The notes under the pieces are model-generated. The model saw nothing but the letters and a program-made list of their open reading frames with translations, ran no database searches and was not told the origin of the DNA. The position numbers and the translations under genes are program-made. From the NCBI GenBank assembly GCA_037127255.1, contig JBANSL010000001.1, positions 35,579,001 through 35,643,000 on the forward strand: 64,000 bases of DNA. The letters are read 5' to 3'. Numbering within the stretch: position 1 is the first letter of the stretch; every line of letters begins with the position of its first letter. The DNA is from Persicaria tinctoria (taxonomy: Eukaryota > Streptophyta > Magnoliopsida > Caryophyllales > Polygonaceae). This document shows positions 33,240-44,933 of this stretch, one piece after another.

Positions 33240-34040
33240 ACGGAGCAAGCTCCAGCGTCATGGGTCTTAACGAAGTTGTTGATCCTGGGACTAGAGCGGC
33301 AACCGGATTCCCGACGCAGAGCAAGCTCCAGCGTCCTGGGTCTTAACGAAGTTGTTGATCCGGGAGACTAGTGCTCTAACCGAATTCCCGACGCGGAGCA
33401 AGCTCTAGCGTCCTGGGATTTAACGAAGTTGTTGATCCGAGAGACTAGAGCTCCAACCGGATTCCCGACGCGGAGCGAGCTCCAGCGTTCTGGGTCTTAA
33501 CGAAGTTATTGATCCAGGAGAATAGAGCTCCAATCAGACTACCGGCGCGGAGCAAGCTCCAGCATCCTGGGACTTAACGAAGTTGTTGATCCGGGACACT
33601 AGAGATCCAACCGGATTCCCGATGTGGAGCGAGCTCCAGCGTTCTGAATTTGTTGATCCGGGAGACTAGAGCTCCAACCGGACTCCCGGCGCGAAGCAAG
33701 CTCCTGCGTCCTGGGACTTAACGAACTTGTTGATCCGGGAGACTAGACCTCCAACCGGATTCCCGACAAGGAGCGAGCTCCAGCGTTCTTGGTCTTAACG
33801 AAGTTGTTGATCCGGGAGACTAGAGCTCTAACTGGATTCCTGACACAGCGAGTTTCAGCGTTCTGGGTCTTAACTAAGTTGTTGATCCGGGAGACTAGAG
33901 CTCCAACCGGACTCCCGACGCGGAGCAAGTTCTAGCGTCCTAGGACTTAACGAAGCTGTTGATCCGGGAGACTAGAGCTCCAACCGGATTCCCAACGCGG
34001 AGCCAGCTCCAGCGTCCGGTATCTTAACGAAGTTGTTGAT
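33240..34040 (+). repeat. Transition zone between satellite domains A and B
   Basis: At 33230-33300 one monomer combines the left part of a GATACGGAGC type with the right part of a CAGCGTCATGGG type, a deletion relative to the preceding 1972-bp copy. After this, monomers carry more private changes (GATCCTGGGACTAGAGCGGC, GACACAGCGAG with a deletion) and belong to no repeating unit until domain B types start with GATCAGACAGAC near 34040. Confidence 0.6.
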
Positions 34041-37000
34041 CAGACAGACTAGAGCTCCAACCGGATTCTCGACGCGTAGCAAGCTCCAGCGTCCTGGGAC
34101 ATAACGAAATTGTTGATCCGGGAGACTAGGGCTCCAACCGGATTCCCGATGCGGAGCAAGCTCCAGCGTCCCGGAAGTTAACAAAGTTGCTGAGCCGGGA
34201 GACTAGATCTCCAATCGGATTCCCGGCGTGGAGCATGCTCCAGCGTCCTTGGTCTTAATGAAGTTGTTGATCCGGGAGACTAGAGCTCCAACCGGATTCT
34301 CGACGCGGAGCCAGCTCCTGCGTCCGGGGTCTGAACGAAGTTATTTATCCGGGAGAGTAGAGCTCCAATCGGATTCCCGACGCGGAGCAAGCTGCAGCGT
34401 CCTTGGTCTTAACGATGTTGTTGATCTGAGAGACTAGAGCTCCAACCGGATTCCCGACGTGGAGCGGCCTCCAGCGTCCTGGATCTTAAAGAAGTTGTTG
34501 ATCCGACAAATAAAGCTCCAACCGGATTCCTGACGCGGAGCAAGCTCTAGCGTCCTGGGACTTAACGAAATTGTTTATCCGGGAGTCTAGGGCTCCAACC
34601 GGAATCCCGGGGCGGTGCAAGCTCCAGCGTCCTAGGACTTAATGAAGTTCCTGATTCGGGAAAATATAGCTCCAACCGGATTCCCGACGCGGAGCAAGCT
34701 CCGGCGTCCTAGGACTTAACGAAGTTGTTGATCCGGGAGACTAGAGCTCCAAACGGATTCCCGACGCGGAGCGAGCTCCAGCGTTCTGCGTCTTAACTAA
34801 GTTGTTGATCCGGGAGACTAGAGCTCCAACCGGATTCCCGACGCGGAGCGAGCTCCAGCGTTCTGCGTCTTAACTAAGTTTTTGATCCGGGAGACTAGAG
34901 CTCCAACCGGACTCCCGACGCGGAGCAAGCTTCAGCGTCCTGGGTCTTAACGAAGTTGTTGATCTGAGAGACTAGAGCTCCAGCGTCCTGGGTCTTAACG
35001 AATTTGTTTATCAGACAGATAAAGCTCCAACCGGATTCCCGACGCGGAGCAAGCTCCAGCGTCCTGGGACTTAACGAAATTGTTGATGCGGGAGACTAGG
35101 GCTCCAACCGGAATCCCGGGACGGTGCAAGCTCTAGCGTCCTGGGACTTAACGAAGTTGCTGATTCGGGAGAATATAACTCCAACCGGATTCTCGACGCG
35201 GAGCAAGTTCCAGCGTCCTGGCACTTAACGAAGTTGTTGATCCGGGAGACTAGAGCTCCAACCGGATTCCTGACGCGGAGCGAGCTCCAATGTTCTGCGT
35301 CTTAACTAAGTTGTTGATCCGGGAGACTAGAGATCCAACCGAATTCCCGACGTGGAGCGAGCTCTAGCGTTCTGAAGTTGTTGATCCGGGAGACTAGAGC
35401 TCCAACCGAACTCCCGTCGCGCAGCAAGCTCCAGCGTCCTGGGACTTAACGAAGTTGTTGATCCGGGAGACTAGAGCTCCAACCGGATTCCTGACAAGGA
35501 GCGAGCTCCAGCGTTCTGGGTCTTAACGAAGTTGTTGATCCGGGAGACTAGAGCTCCAACCGGATTCCCGCCGTGGAGCCAGCTCCAGCGTCCGGGGTCT
35601 TAACGAAGTTGTTGATCTGGAAGAGTAGAGCTCCAACCGGATTCCCGACGCGGAGCAAGATTCAGCGTCCTGGGTCTTAACGAAGTTGTTGATCTGAGAG
35701 ACTAGAGCTCCAACCGGATTCCCGACGTGGAGCGAGCTCCAGCGTCCTGGGTCTTAACGAATTTGTTGATCAGACAGACTAGAGCTCCAACCGGATTCTC
35801 GACGCGTAGCAAGCTTCAGCGTCCTGGGACATAACGAAATTGTTGATCTGGGAGACTAGGGCTCCAACCGGATTCCCAACGCGGAGCAAGCTCCAGCGTC
35901 CTGAGAGTTAACAGAGTTGCTGAGCCGGGAGACTAGAGCTCCAATCGGATTCCCGACGCGGAGCAAGCTCCAGCGTCCTGGGTCTTAATGAAGTTGTTGA
36001 TCCGGGAGACTAGAGCTCCAACCGAATTCTCAACGCGGAGCCAGCTCATACGTCCGGGGTCTTAACAAAGTTGTTTATCCGGGAGAGTAGAGCTCCAATC
36101 GGATTCCCGACGCGGAGCAAGCTGCAACGTCCTGGGTCTTAACGAAGTTGTTGATCTGAGAGACTAGAGCTCCAACCGGATTCCCGACGTGGAGCGGGCT
36201 CCAGCGTCCTGGCTCTTAACGAAGTTATTGATCAGACAGATAAAGCTCCAACCGGATTCCCGACGCGGAGCAAGCTTCAGCGTCCTGCGACTTAACGAAA
36301 TTGTTGATTCGGGAGACTAGGGCTCCAACCGGAATCCCGGGACGGTGCAAGCTCTAGCGTCCTGGGACTTAACGAAGTTGCTGATTCGGGAGAATATAAC
36401 TCCAACCGGATTCTCGACATGGAGCAAGCTCAAGCGTCCTGGGACTTAACGAAGTTGTTGATCCGGGAGACTAGAGCTCCAACCGGATTCCTGACGCGGA
36501 GCGAGCTCCAGTGTTCTGCGTCTTAACTAAGTTGTTGATCCGGGAGACTAGAGATCCAACCGGATTCCCGATGTGGAGCGAGCTCTAGCGTTCTGAAGTT
36601 GTTGATCCGGGAGACTAGAGCTCCAACCGAACTCCCGTCGCGAAGCAAGCTCTAGCGTCCTGGGACTTAACGAAGTTGTTGATCCGGGAGACTAGAGCTC
36701 CAACCGGATTCCCGACAAGGAGCGAGCTCCAGCGTGCTGGGTCTTAACGAAGTTGTTGATCTGGGAGACTAGAGCTCCAACCGGATTCCCCCCGCGGAGC
36801 CAGCTCCAGCGTCCGGGGTCTTAACGAAGTTGTTGATCCGGAAGAGTAGAGCTCCAACCGGATTCCCGACGCGGAGCAAGATTCAGGGTCCTGGGTCTTA
36901 ACGAAGTTGTTGATCTGAGAGACTAGAGCTCCAACCGGATTCCCGACGTGGAGCGAGCTCCAGCGTCCTGGGTCTTAACGAATTTGTTGATCAGACAGAC

Positions 37001-39309
37001 TAGAGCTCCAACCGGATTCTCGACGCGTAGCAAGCTTCTGCGTCCTGGGACATAACGAAATTGTTGATCTGGGAGACTAGGGCTCCAACCGGATTCCCAA
37101 CGCGGAGCAAGCTCCAGCGTCCTGAGAGTTAACAGAGTTGCTGAGCCGGGAGACTAGAGCTCCAATCGGATTCCCGACGCGGAGCAAGCTCAAGCGTCCT
37201 GGGTCTTAATGAAGTTGTTGATCCGGGAGACTAGAGCTCCAACCGAATTCTCAACGCGGAGCCAGCTCATACGAAATTGTTGATGCGGGAGACTAGGGCT
37301 CCAACCGGAATCCCGGCGCGGTGCAAGCTCTAGCGTCCTAGGACTTAACGAAGTTGCTGATTCGGGAGAATATAGCTCCAACCGGATTCTCGACGCGGAG
37401 CAAGCTCCAGCGTCCGGGGTCTTAACGAAGTTGTTGATCCGGGAGAGTAGAGCTCCAACCGGATTCCCGACACGGAGCAAGCTTCAGCGTCCTGGGTCTT
37501 AACGAAGTTATTGGTCTGAGAGACTAGAGCTCCAACCGGATTCCCGACGTGGAGCGAGCTCCAGCGTCCTGGGTCTTAACGAAGATGTTTATCTGGGAGA
37601 GTGGAGCTCCAATCGGATTCCCGACGCGGAGCAAGCTGCAGCGTCCTGGGTATTAACGAAGTTGTTGATCTGAGAGACTAGAGCTCCAACCGGATTCCCG
37701 ACGTGGAGCGGGCTCCAGCGTCCTGGGACTTAACGAAATTGTTGATGCGGGAGACTAGGGCTCCAACCGGAATCCCGGCGCGGTGCAAGCTCTAGCCTCT
37801 TGGGACTTAACGAAGCTGTTGATCCGGGAGACTAGAGCTCCAACCGGATTCCTGACCAGAGCCAGCTCCAACGTCCGGGATCTTAACGAATTTGTTGATC
37901 AGACAGACTAGAGCTCCAACCGGATTCTCGACGCGTAGCAAGCTCCAGCGTCCTGGAACAAAACGAAATCGTTGATCCGGGAGACTAGGGCTCCGACCGG
38001 ATTCCCGATGCGGAGCAAGCTCCAGCGTCCCGGGAGTTAACAAAGTTGCTGAGCCGGGAGACTAGAGCTCCAATCGGATTCCGGGCGTGGAGCAAGCTCC
38101 AGCGTCCTGGGTCTTAATGAAGTTGTTGATCCGGGAGACTAGAGCTCCAACCGGATTCTCGACGCGGAGCCAGCTCCTGCGTCCGGGGTCTCAACGAAGT
38201 TATTTATCCGGGAGAGTAGAGATCCAATCGGATTCCCGACGCAGAGCAAGCTGCAGCGTCCTTGATCTTAACGAAGTTGTTGATCAGAGAGACTAGAGCT
38301 CCAACCGAATTCCCGACGTGGAGCGGCCTCCAGCGTCCTGGGTCTTAAAGAAGTTGTTGATTCGACAAATAAAGCTCCAACCGTATTCCTGACGCGGAGC
38401 AAGCTCCAACGTCCTGGGACTTAACGAAATTGTTTATCCGGGAGTCTAGGGCCCCAACCGGAATCTCGGGGCGGTGCAAGCGCCAGCGTCCTAGGGCTTA
38501 ACGAAGTTGCTGATTCGGGAGAATATAGCTCCAACCGGATTCCCGACGCGGAGCAAGCTCCGGCGTCCTAGGACTTAACGAAGTTGTTGATCCGGGAGAC
38601 TAGAGCTCCAACCGGATTCCCGACGCGGAGCGAGCTCCAGCGTCCGGGGTCTTAACGAAGTTGTTGATCCGGGAGAGTAGAGCTCCAACCAGATTCCCGA
38701 CGCGGAGCAAGCTTCAGCGTCCTGGGTCTTAACGAAGTTATTGATCTTAGAGACTAGAGCTCCAACCGGATTCCCGACGTGGAGCGAGCTCCAGCGTCCT
38801 GGGTCTTAACGAAGATGTTTATCCGGGAGAGTAGAGCTCCAATCGGATTCCCGACGCGGAGCAAGCTGCAGCGTCCTGGGTCTTAACGAAGTTGTTTATC
38901 GGAGAGACTAGAGCTCCAACCGGATTCCCGACGTGGAGCGGGCTCCAGCGTCCTGGGACTTAACCAAATTGTTGATGCGGGAGACTAGGGCTCCAACCGG
39001 AATCCCGGCGCGGTGCAAGCTCTAGCGTCCTGGGACTTAACGAAGTTGCTGATTCGGGAGAATATAGCTCCAACCGGATTCTCGACGCGGAGCAAGCTCC
39101 AGCGTCCGGGGTCTTAACGAAGTTGTTGATCCGGGAGAGTAGAGCTCCAACCGGATTCCCGACGCGGAGCAAGCTTCAGCGTCCTGGGTCTTAACGAAGT
39201 TATTGATCTGAGAGACTAGAGCTCCAACCGGATTCCCGACGTGGAGCGAGCTCCAGCGTCCTGGGTCTTAACGAAGATGTTTATCTGGGAGAGTAGAGCT
39301 CCAATCGGA

Positions 39310-39770
39310 TTCCCGACGCGGAGCGGGCTCCAGCGTCCTGGGACTTAACGAAATTGTTGATGCGGGAGACTAGGGCTCCAACCGGAATCCCGGCGCGGTG
39401 CAAGCTCTAGCGTCCTGGGACTTAACGAAGCTGTTGATCCGGGAGACTAGAGCTCCAACCGGATTCCCGACCAGAGCCAGCTCCAGCGTCCGAGATCTTA
39501 ACGAATTTGTTGATCAGACAGACTAGAGCTCCAACCGGATTCCCGACGTGGAGCGGGCTCCAGCGTCCTGGGACTTAACGAAATTGTTGATGCGGGAGAC
39601 TAGGGCTCCAACCGGAATCCCGGCGCGGTGCAAGCTCTAGCGTCCTGGGACTTAACGAAGCTGTTGATCCGGGAGACTAGAGCTCCAACCGGATTCCCGA
39701 CCAGAGCCAGCTCCAGCGTCCGAGATCTTAACGAATTTGTTGATCAGACAGACTAGAGCTCCAACCGGAT
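39310..39770 (+). repeat. 230-bp tandem duplication (three monomers)
   Basis: The trimer beginning near GAGCGGGCTCCAGCGTCCTG (39321 and 39551) is repeated at once, including the private forms GACCAGAGCC and CGTCCGAGATCTTAACG. An offset of 230, that is 3 x 77 minus 1, and near identity mark a very recent event. Confidence 0.85.
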
Positions 39771-42700
39771 TCTCGACGCGTAGCAAGCTCCAGCGTCCTG
39801 GGACTTAACGAAATTTTTGATCCGGGAGACTAGGGCTCCAACCGGATTCCCGATGCGGAGCAAGCTCCAGCGTCCCGGGAGTTAACAAAGTTGCTGAGCC
39901 GGGAGACTAGAGCTCCAATCGGATTCCGGGTGTGGAGCAAGCTCCAGCGTCCTGGGTCTTAATGAAGTTGTTGATCCGGGAGACTAGAGCTCCAACCGGA
40001 TTCTCGACGCGGAGCCAGCTCCTGCGTCTGGGGTCTTAACGAAGTTATTTATCCGGGAGAGTAGAGCTCCAATCGGATTCCCGACGCAGAGCAAGCTGCA
40101 GCGTCCTTGGTCTTAACGAGGTTGTTGATCAGAGAGACTAGAGCTCTAACCGGATTCCCAACGTGGAGCGGCCTCCAGCGTCCTGGGTCTTAAAGAAGTT
40201 GTTGATCCGACAAATAAAGCTCCAACCGGATTCCTGACGCGGAGCAAGCTCCAACGTCCTGGGATTTAACGAAATTGTTTATCCGGGAGTCTAGGGCTCC
40301 AACCGGAATCCAGGGGCGGTGCAAGCTCCAGCGTCCTAGGACTTAACGAAGTTGCTGATTCGGGAGAATATAGCTCCAACCGGATTCCCGACGCGGAGCA
40401 AGCTCCGGCGTCCTAGGACTTAACGAAGTTGTTGATCCGGGAGACTAGAGCTCCAACCGGATTCCAGACGCGGAGCGAGCTCCAGCGTTCTGCGTCTTAA
40501 CTAAGTTGTTGATCCGGGAGACTAGAGCTCCAACGGGATTCCCGACGCGGAGCGAGCTCCAGCGTTCTGCGTCTTAACTATGTTGTTGATCCGGGAGACT
40601 AGAGCTCCAACCGGACTCCCGACGCGGAGCAAGTTCTAGCGTCCTGGGACTTAACGAAGCTGTTGATCCGGGAGACTAGAGATCCAACTGGATTCCCGAC
40701 GCGGAGCCAGCTCTAGCGTCCGAGGTCTTAACGAAGTTGTTGATCCGGGAGAGTAGAGCTCCAACCGGATTCCCGTCGCGGAGCAAGCTTCAGCGTCCTG
40801 GGTTTTAACGAAGTTGTTGATCTGAGAGACTAGAGCTCCAACCGGATTCCCGAGGTGGAGCGAGCTCCAGCGTCCTGGGTCTTAACGAATTTGTTGATCA
40901 GACCAATAAAGCTCTACCCGGATTCCCGACGCGGAGCAAGCTCTAGCGTCCGGGGACTTAACGAAATTGTTGATGCGGGAGACTAGGGCTCCAACCGGAA
41001 TCCCGGGGCGGTGCAAACTCTAGCGTCCTGGGACGTAACGAAGTTGCTGATTCGGGAGAATATAGCTCCAACCGGATTCTCGACGCGGAGCAAGCTCCAG
41101 CGTCCTAGGACTTCACGAAGTTGTTGATCCGGGAGACTAGAGCTCCAACCGGATTCCTGACGCGGAGCGAGCTCCAGTGTTCTGCGTCTTAACTAAGTTG
41201 TTGATCCGGGAGACTAGAGATCCAACCGGATTCCTGACATGGAGCGAGCTCTAGCGTTCTGAAGTTGTTGATCCGGGAGACTAGAGCTCCAACCGAACTC
41301 CCGTCGCGAAGCAAGCTCCAGCGTCCTGGGACTTAACGAAGTTGTTGATCCGGGAGACTAGAGCTCCAACCGGATTCCCGACAAGGAGCGAGCTCCAGCT
41401 TTCAGGGTCTTAACGAAGTTGTTGATCCGGGAGACTAGAGCTCCAACCGGATTCCCGCCGCGGAGCCAGCTCCAGCGTCCGGGGTCTTAACGAAGTTGTT
41501 GATCCGGGAGAGTAGAGCTCCAACCGGATTCCCGACGCGGAGCAAGATTCAGCGTCCTGGGTCTTAACGAAGTTGTTGATCTGAGAGACTAGATCTCCAA
41601 CCGGATTCCCGACGTGGAGCGAGCTCCAGCGTCCTGGGTCTTAACGAATTTGTTGATCAGACAGACTAGAGCTCCAATCGGATTCTCGACGCGTAGCAAG
41701 CTTCAGCGTCCTGGGACATAACGAAATTGTTGATCCGGGAGACTAGAGCTCCAACCGGATTCCCAACGCGGAGCAAGCTCCAGCGTCCTGCGAGTTAACA
41801 AAGTTGCTGAGCCGGGAGACTAGAGCTCCAATCGGATTCCCGACGCGGAGCGAGCTCCAGCGTCCTGGGTCTTAATGAAGTTGTTGATCCGGGAGACTAG
41901 AGCTCTAACCGAATTCTCAACGCGGAGCCAGCTCATACGTCCGGGGTCTTAACGAAGTTGTTTATCCGGGAGAGTAGAGCTCCAATCGGATTACCGACGC
42001 GGAGCAAGCTGCAGCGTCCTGGGTCTTAACGAAGTTGTTGATTTGAGAGACTAGAGCTCCAACCGGATTCCCGACGTGGAGCGGGCTCCGGCGTCCTGGG
42101 TCTTAACGAAGTTGTTGATCCGACAGATAAAGCTCCAACCGGATTCCTGACGCGGAGCAAACTCTAGCGTCCTGGGACTTAACGAAATTGTTGATGCGGG
42201 AGACTAGGGCTCCAACCGGAATCCCGGTGCGGTGCAAGCTCTAGCGTCCTGGGACTTAACGAAGTTGCTGATTCGGGAGAATATAGCTCCAACCGGATTC
42301 TCGACGCGGAGCAAGCTCCAGCGTCCTGGGACTTAACGAAGTTGTTGATCCGGGAGACTAGAGTACAAACCGGATTCCTGACACGGAGCGAGCTCCAGTG
42401 TTCCGCGTCTTAACTAAGTTGTTGATCCGGGAGACTAGAGATCCAACCGGATTCCCGACGTGGAGCGAGCTCTATCGTTCTGAAGTTGTTGATCCGGGAG
42501 ACTAGAGCTCCAACCGAACTCCCGTCGCGGAGCAAGCTCCAGCGTCCTGGGACTTAACGAAGTTGTTGATCTTGGAGACTAGAGCTCCAACCAGATTCCC
42601 GACAAGGAGCGAGCTCCAGCGTTCTGGGTCTTAACGAAGTTCTTGATCCGGGAGACTAGAGCACCAACCAAACTCCCGGCGCGGAGCAAGCTCTAGCGTC

Positions 42701-44933
42701 CTGGGACTTAACGAAGTTGCTGATTCGGGAGAATATAGCTCCAACCGGATTCTTGACGCGGAGCAAGCTCCAGCGTCCGGGGTCTGAACGAAGTTGTTGA
42801 TCCGGGAGAGTAGAGCTCCAACCGGATTCCCGACACGGAGCAAGCTTCAGCGTCCTGGGTCTTAACGAAGTTATTGATCTGAGAGACTAGAGCTCCAACC
42901 GGATTCCCGACGTGGAGCGAGCTCCAGCGTCCTGGGTCTTAACGAAGATGTTTATCCGGGAGAGTAGAGCTCCAATCATATTCCCGACGCGGAGCAAGCT
43001 ACAGCGTCCTGGGTCTTAACGAAGTTGTTTATCTGAGAGACTAGAGCTCCAACCGGATTCCCGACGTCGAGCGGGCTCCAGCGTCCTGGGACTTAACGAA
43101 ATTGTTGATGCGGGAGACTAGGGCTCCAACCGGAATCCCGGCGCGGTGCAAGCTCTAGCGTCCTGGCACTTAACGAAGCTGTTGATCCGGGAGACTAGAG
43201 CTCTAACCGGATTCCCGACGCAGAGCCAGCTCCAGCGTCCGGGATCTTAACGAATTTGTTGATCAGACAGACTAGAGCTCCAACCGGATTCTCGACGCGT
43301 AGCAAGCTCCAGCGTCCTGGGACATAACGAAATTGTTGATCTGGGAGACTAGGGCTCCAACCGGATTCCCGATGCGGAGCAAGCTCCAGCGTCCCGGGAG
43401 TTAACAAAGTTGCTGAGCCTGGAGACTAGAGCTCCAATCGGATTCCCGGCGTGGAGCAAGCTCCAGCGTCCTGGGTCTTAATGAAGTTGTTGATCCGGGA
43501 GACTAGAGCTCCAACCGGATTCCCGACGCAGAGCAAGCTGCAGCGTCCTTGGTCTTAACGAAGTTGTTGATCTGAGAGACTAAAGCTCCAACCGGATTCC
43601 CGACGTGGAGCGGCCTCCAGTGTCCTGGGTCTTAAAGAAGTTGTTGATCCGACAAATAAAGCTCCAACCGGATTCCTGACGCGGAGCAAGCTCCAGCGTC
43701 CTGGGACTTTACGAAATTGTTTATCCGGGAGTCTAGGGCTCCAACCGGAATCCCGGGGCGGTGCAAGCTCCAGAGTCCGAGGACTTAACGAAGTTGCTGA
43801 TTCGGGAGAATATAGCTCCAACCGGATTCCCGACGCGGAGCAAGCTCCGGCGTCCTAGGACTTAACGAAGTTATTGATCCGGGAGACTAGAGCTCCAACC
43901 GGATTCCCGACGCGAAGCGAGCTCCAGCGTTCTGCGTCTTAACTAAGTTGTTGATCCGGGAGACTAGAGCTCCAACCGGACTCCCGACGCGGAGCAAGTT
44001 CTAGCGTCCTAGGACTTAACGAAGCTGTTGATCCGGGAGACTAGAGCTCCAACCGGATTCCCGACGCGGAGCCAGCTCTAGCGTCTGGGGTCTTAACGAA
44101 GTTGTTGATCCGGGAGAGTAGAGCTCCAACCGGATTCCCGACGCGGAGCAAGCTTCAGCGTCCTGGGTTTTAACGAAGTTGTTGATCTGAGAGACTAGAG
44201 CTCCAACCGGATTCCCGAGGTGGAGCGAGCTCCAGCGTCTTGGGTCTTAACGAATTTGTTGATCAGACCGATAAAGCTCTAACTGGATTCCCGACGCGGA
44301 GCAAGCTCTAGCGTCCTAGGACTTAACGAAATTGTTGATGCGGGAGACTAGGGCTCCAACCGAAATCCCGGGGCGGTGCAAGCTCTAGCGTCCTGGGACT
44401 TAACGAAGTTGCTGATTCGGGAGAATATAGCTCCAACCGGATTCTCGACGCGGAGCAAGCTGCAGCGTCCTGGGTCTTAACGAAGTTGTTGATCTGGGAG
44501 ACTAGAGCTCCAACCGGATTCCCGACGTGGAGCGGGCTCCAGCGCCCTGGGTCTTAACGAAGTTGTTGATCCGACAGATAAAGCTCCAACCGGATTCCTG
44601 ACGCGGAGCAAACTCTAGCGTCCTGGGACTTAACGAAATTGTTGATGCGGGAGACTAGGGCTCCAACCGGAATCCCGGTGCGGTGCAAGCTCTAGCGTCC
44701 TGGGACTTAACGAAGTTGCTGATTCGGGAGAATATAGCTCCAACCGGATTCTCGACGCGGAGCAAGCTCCAGCGTCTTGGGACTTAACGAAGTTGTTGAT
44801 CCGGGAGACTAGAGCTCAAACCGGATTCCTGACACGGAGCGAGCTCCAGTGTTCTGCGTCTTAACTAAGTTGTTGATCCGGGAGACTAGAGATCCAACCG
44901 GATTCCCGACGTGGAGCGAGCTCTAGCGTTCTG

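Larger units (their letters stand above)
6899..33240 (+). repeat. Satellite domain A (HOR family with 67-bp variants and the CCAACGTAGAG marker)
   Basis: This half is marked by monomers carrying CCAACGTAGAG (or CAAACGTAGAG), by GACACGGAGCGAGATCCAACG types, by GAGCACCAACCGG types and by 67-bp monomers with GTTCTGAAGTTGTTGATC. The marker occurs at about 7441, 8951, 10307, 11288, 12798, 14537, 15591, 16197, 17630, 19448, 20506, 22324, 23382, 25200, 26940, 28835, 30807 and 32779. The markers typical of domain B (GTTGATCAGACAGACTAG, GATGCGGGAGACTAGGG) were not seen here. Confidence 0.88.

Noticed and set aside
34228..34437. Plus-strand frames of 69 codons (also at 38087-38296)
   Set aside because: Same periodic effect in domain B monomers where local variants remove a stop; the two are copies of the same HOR position, not a gene.
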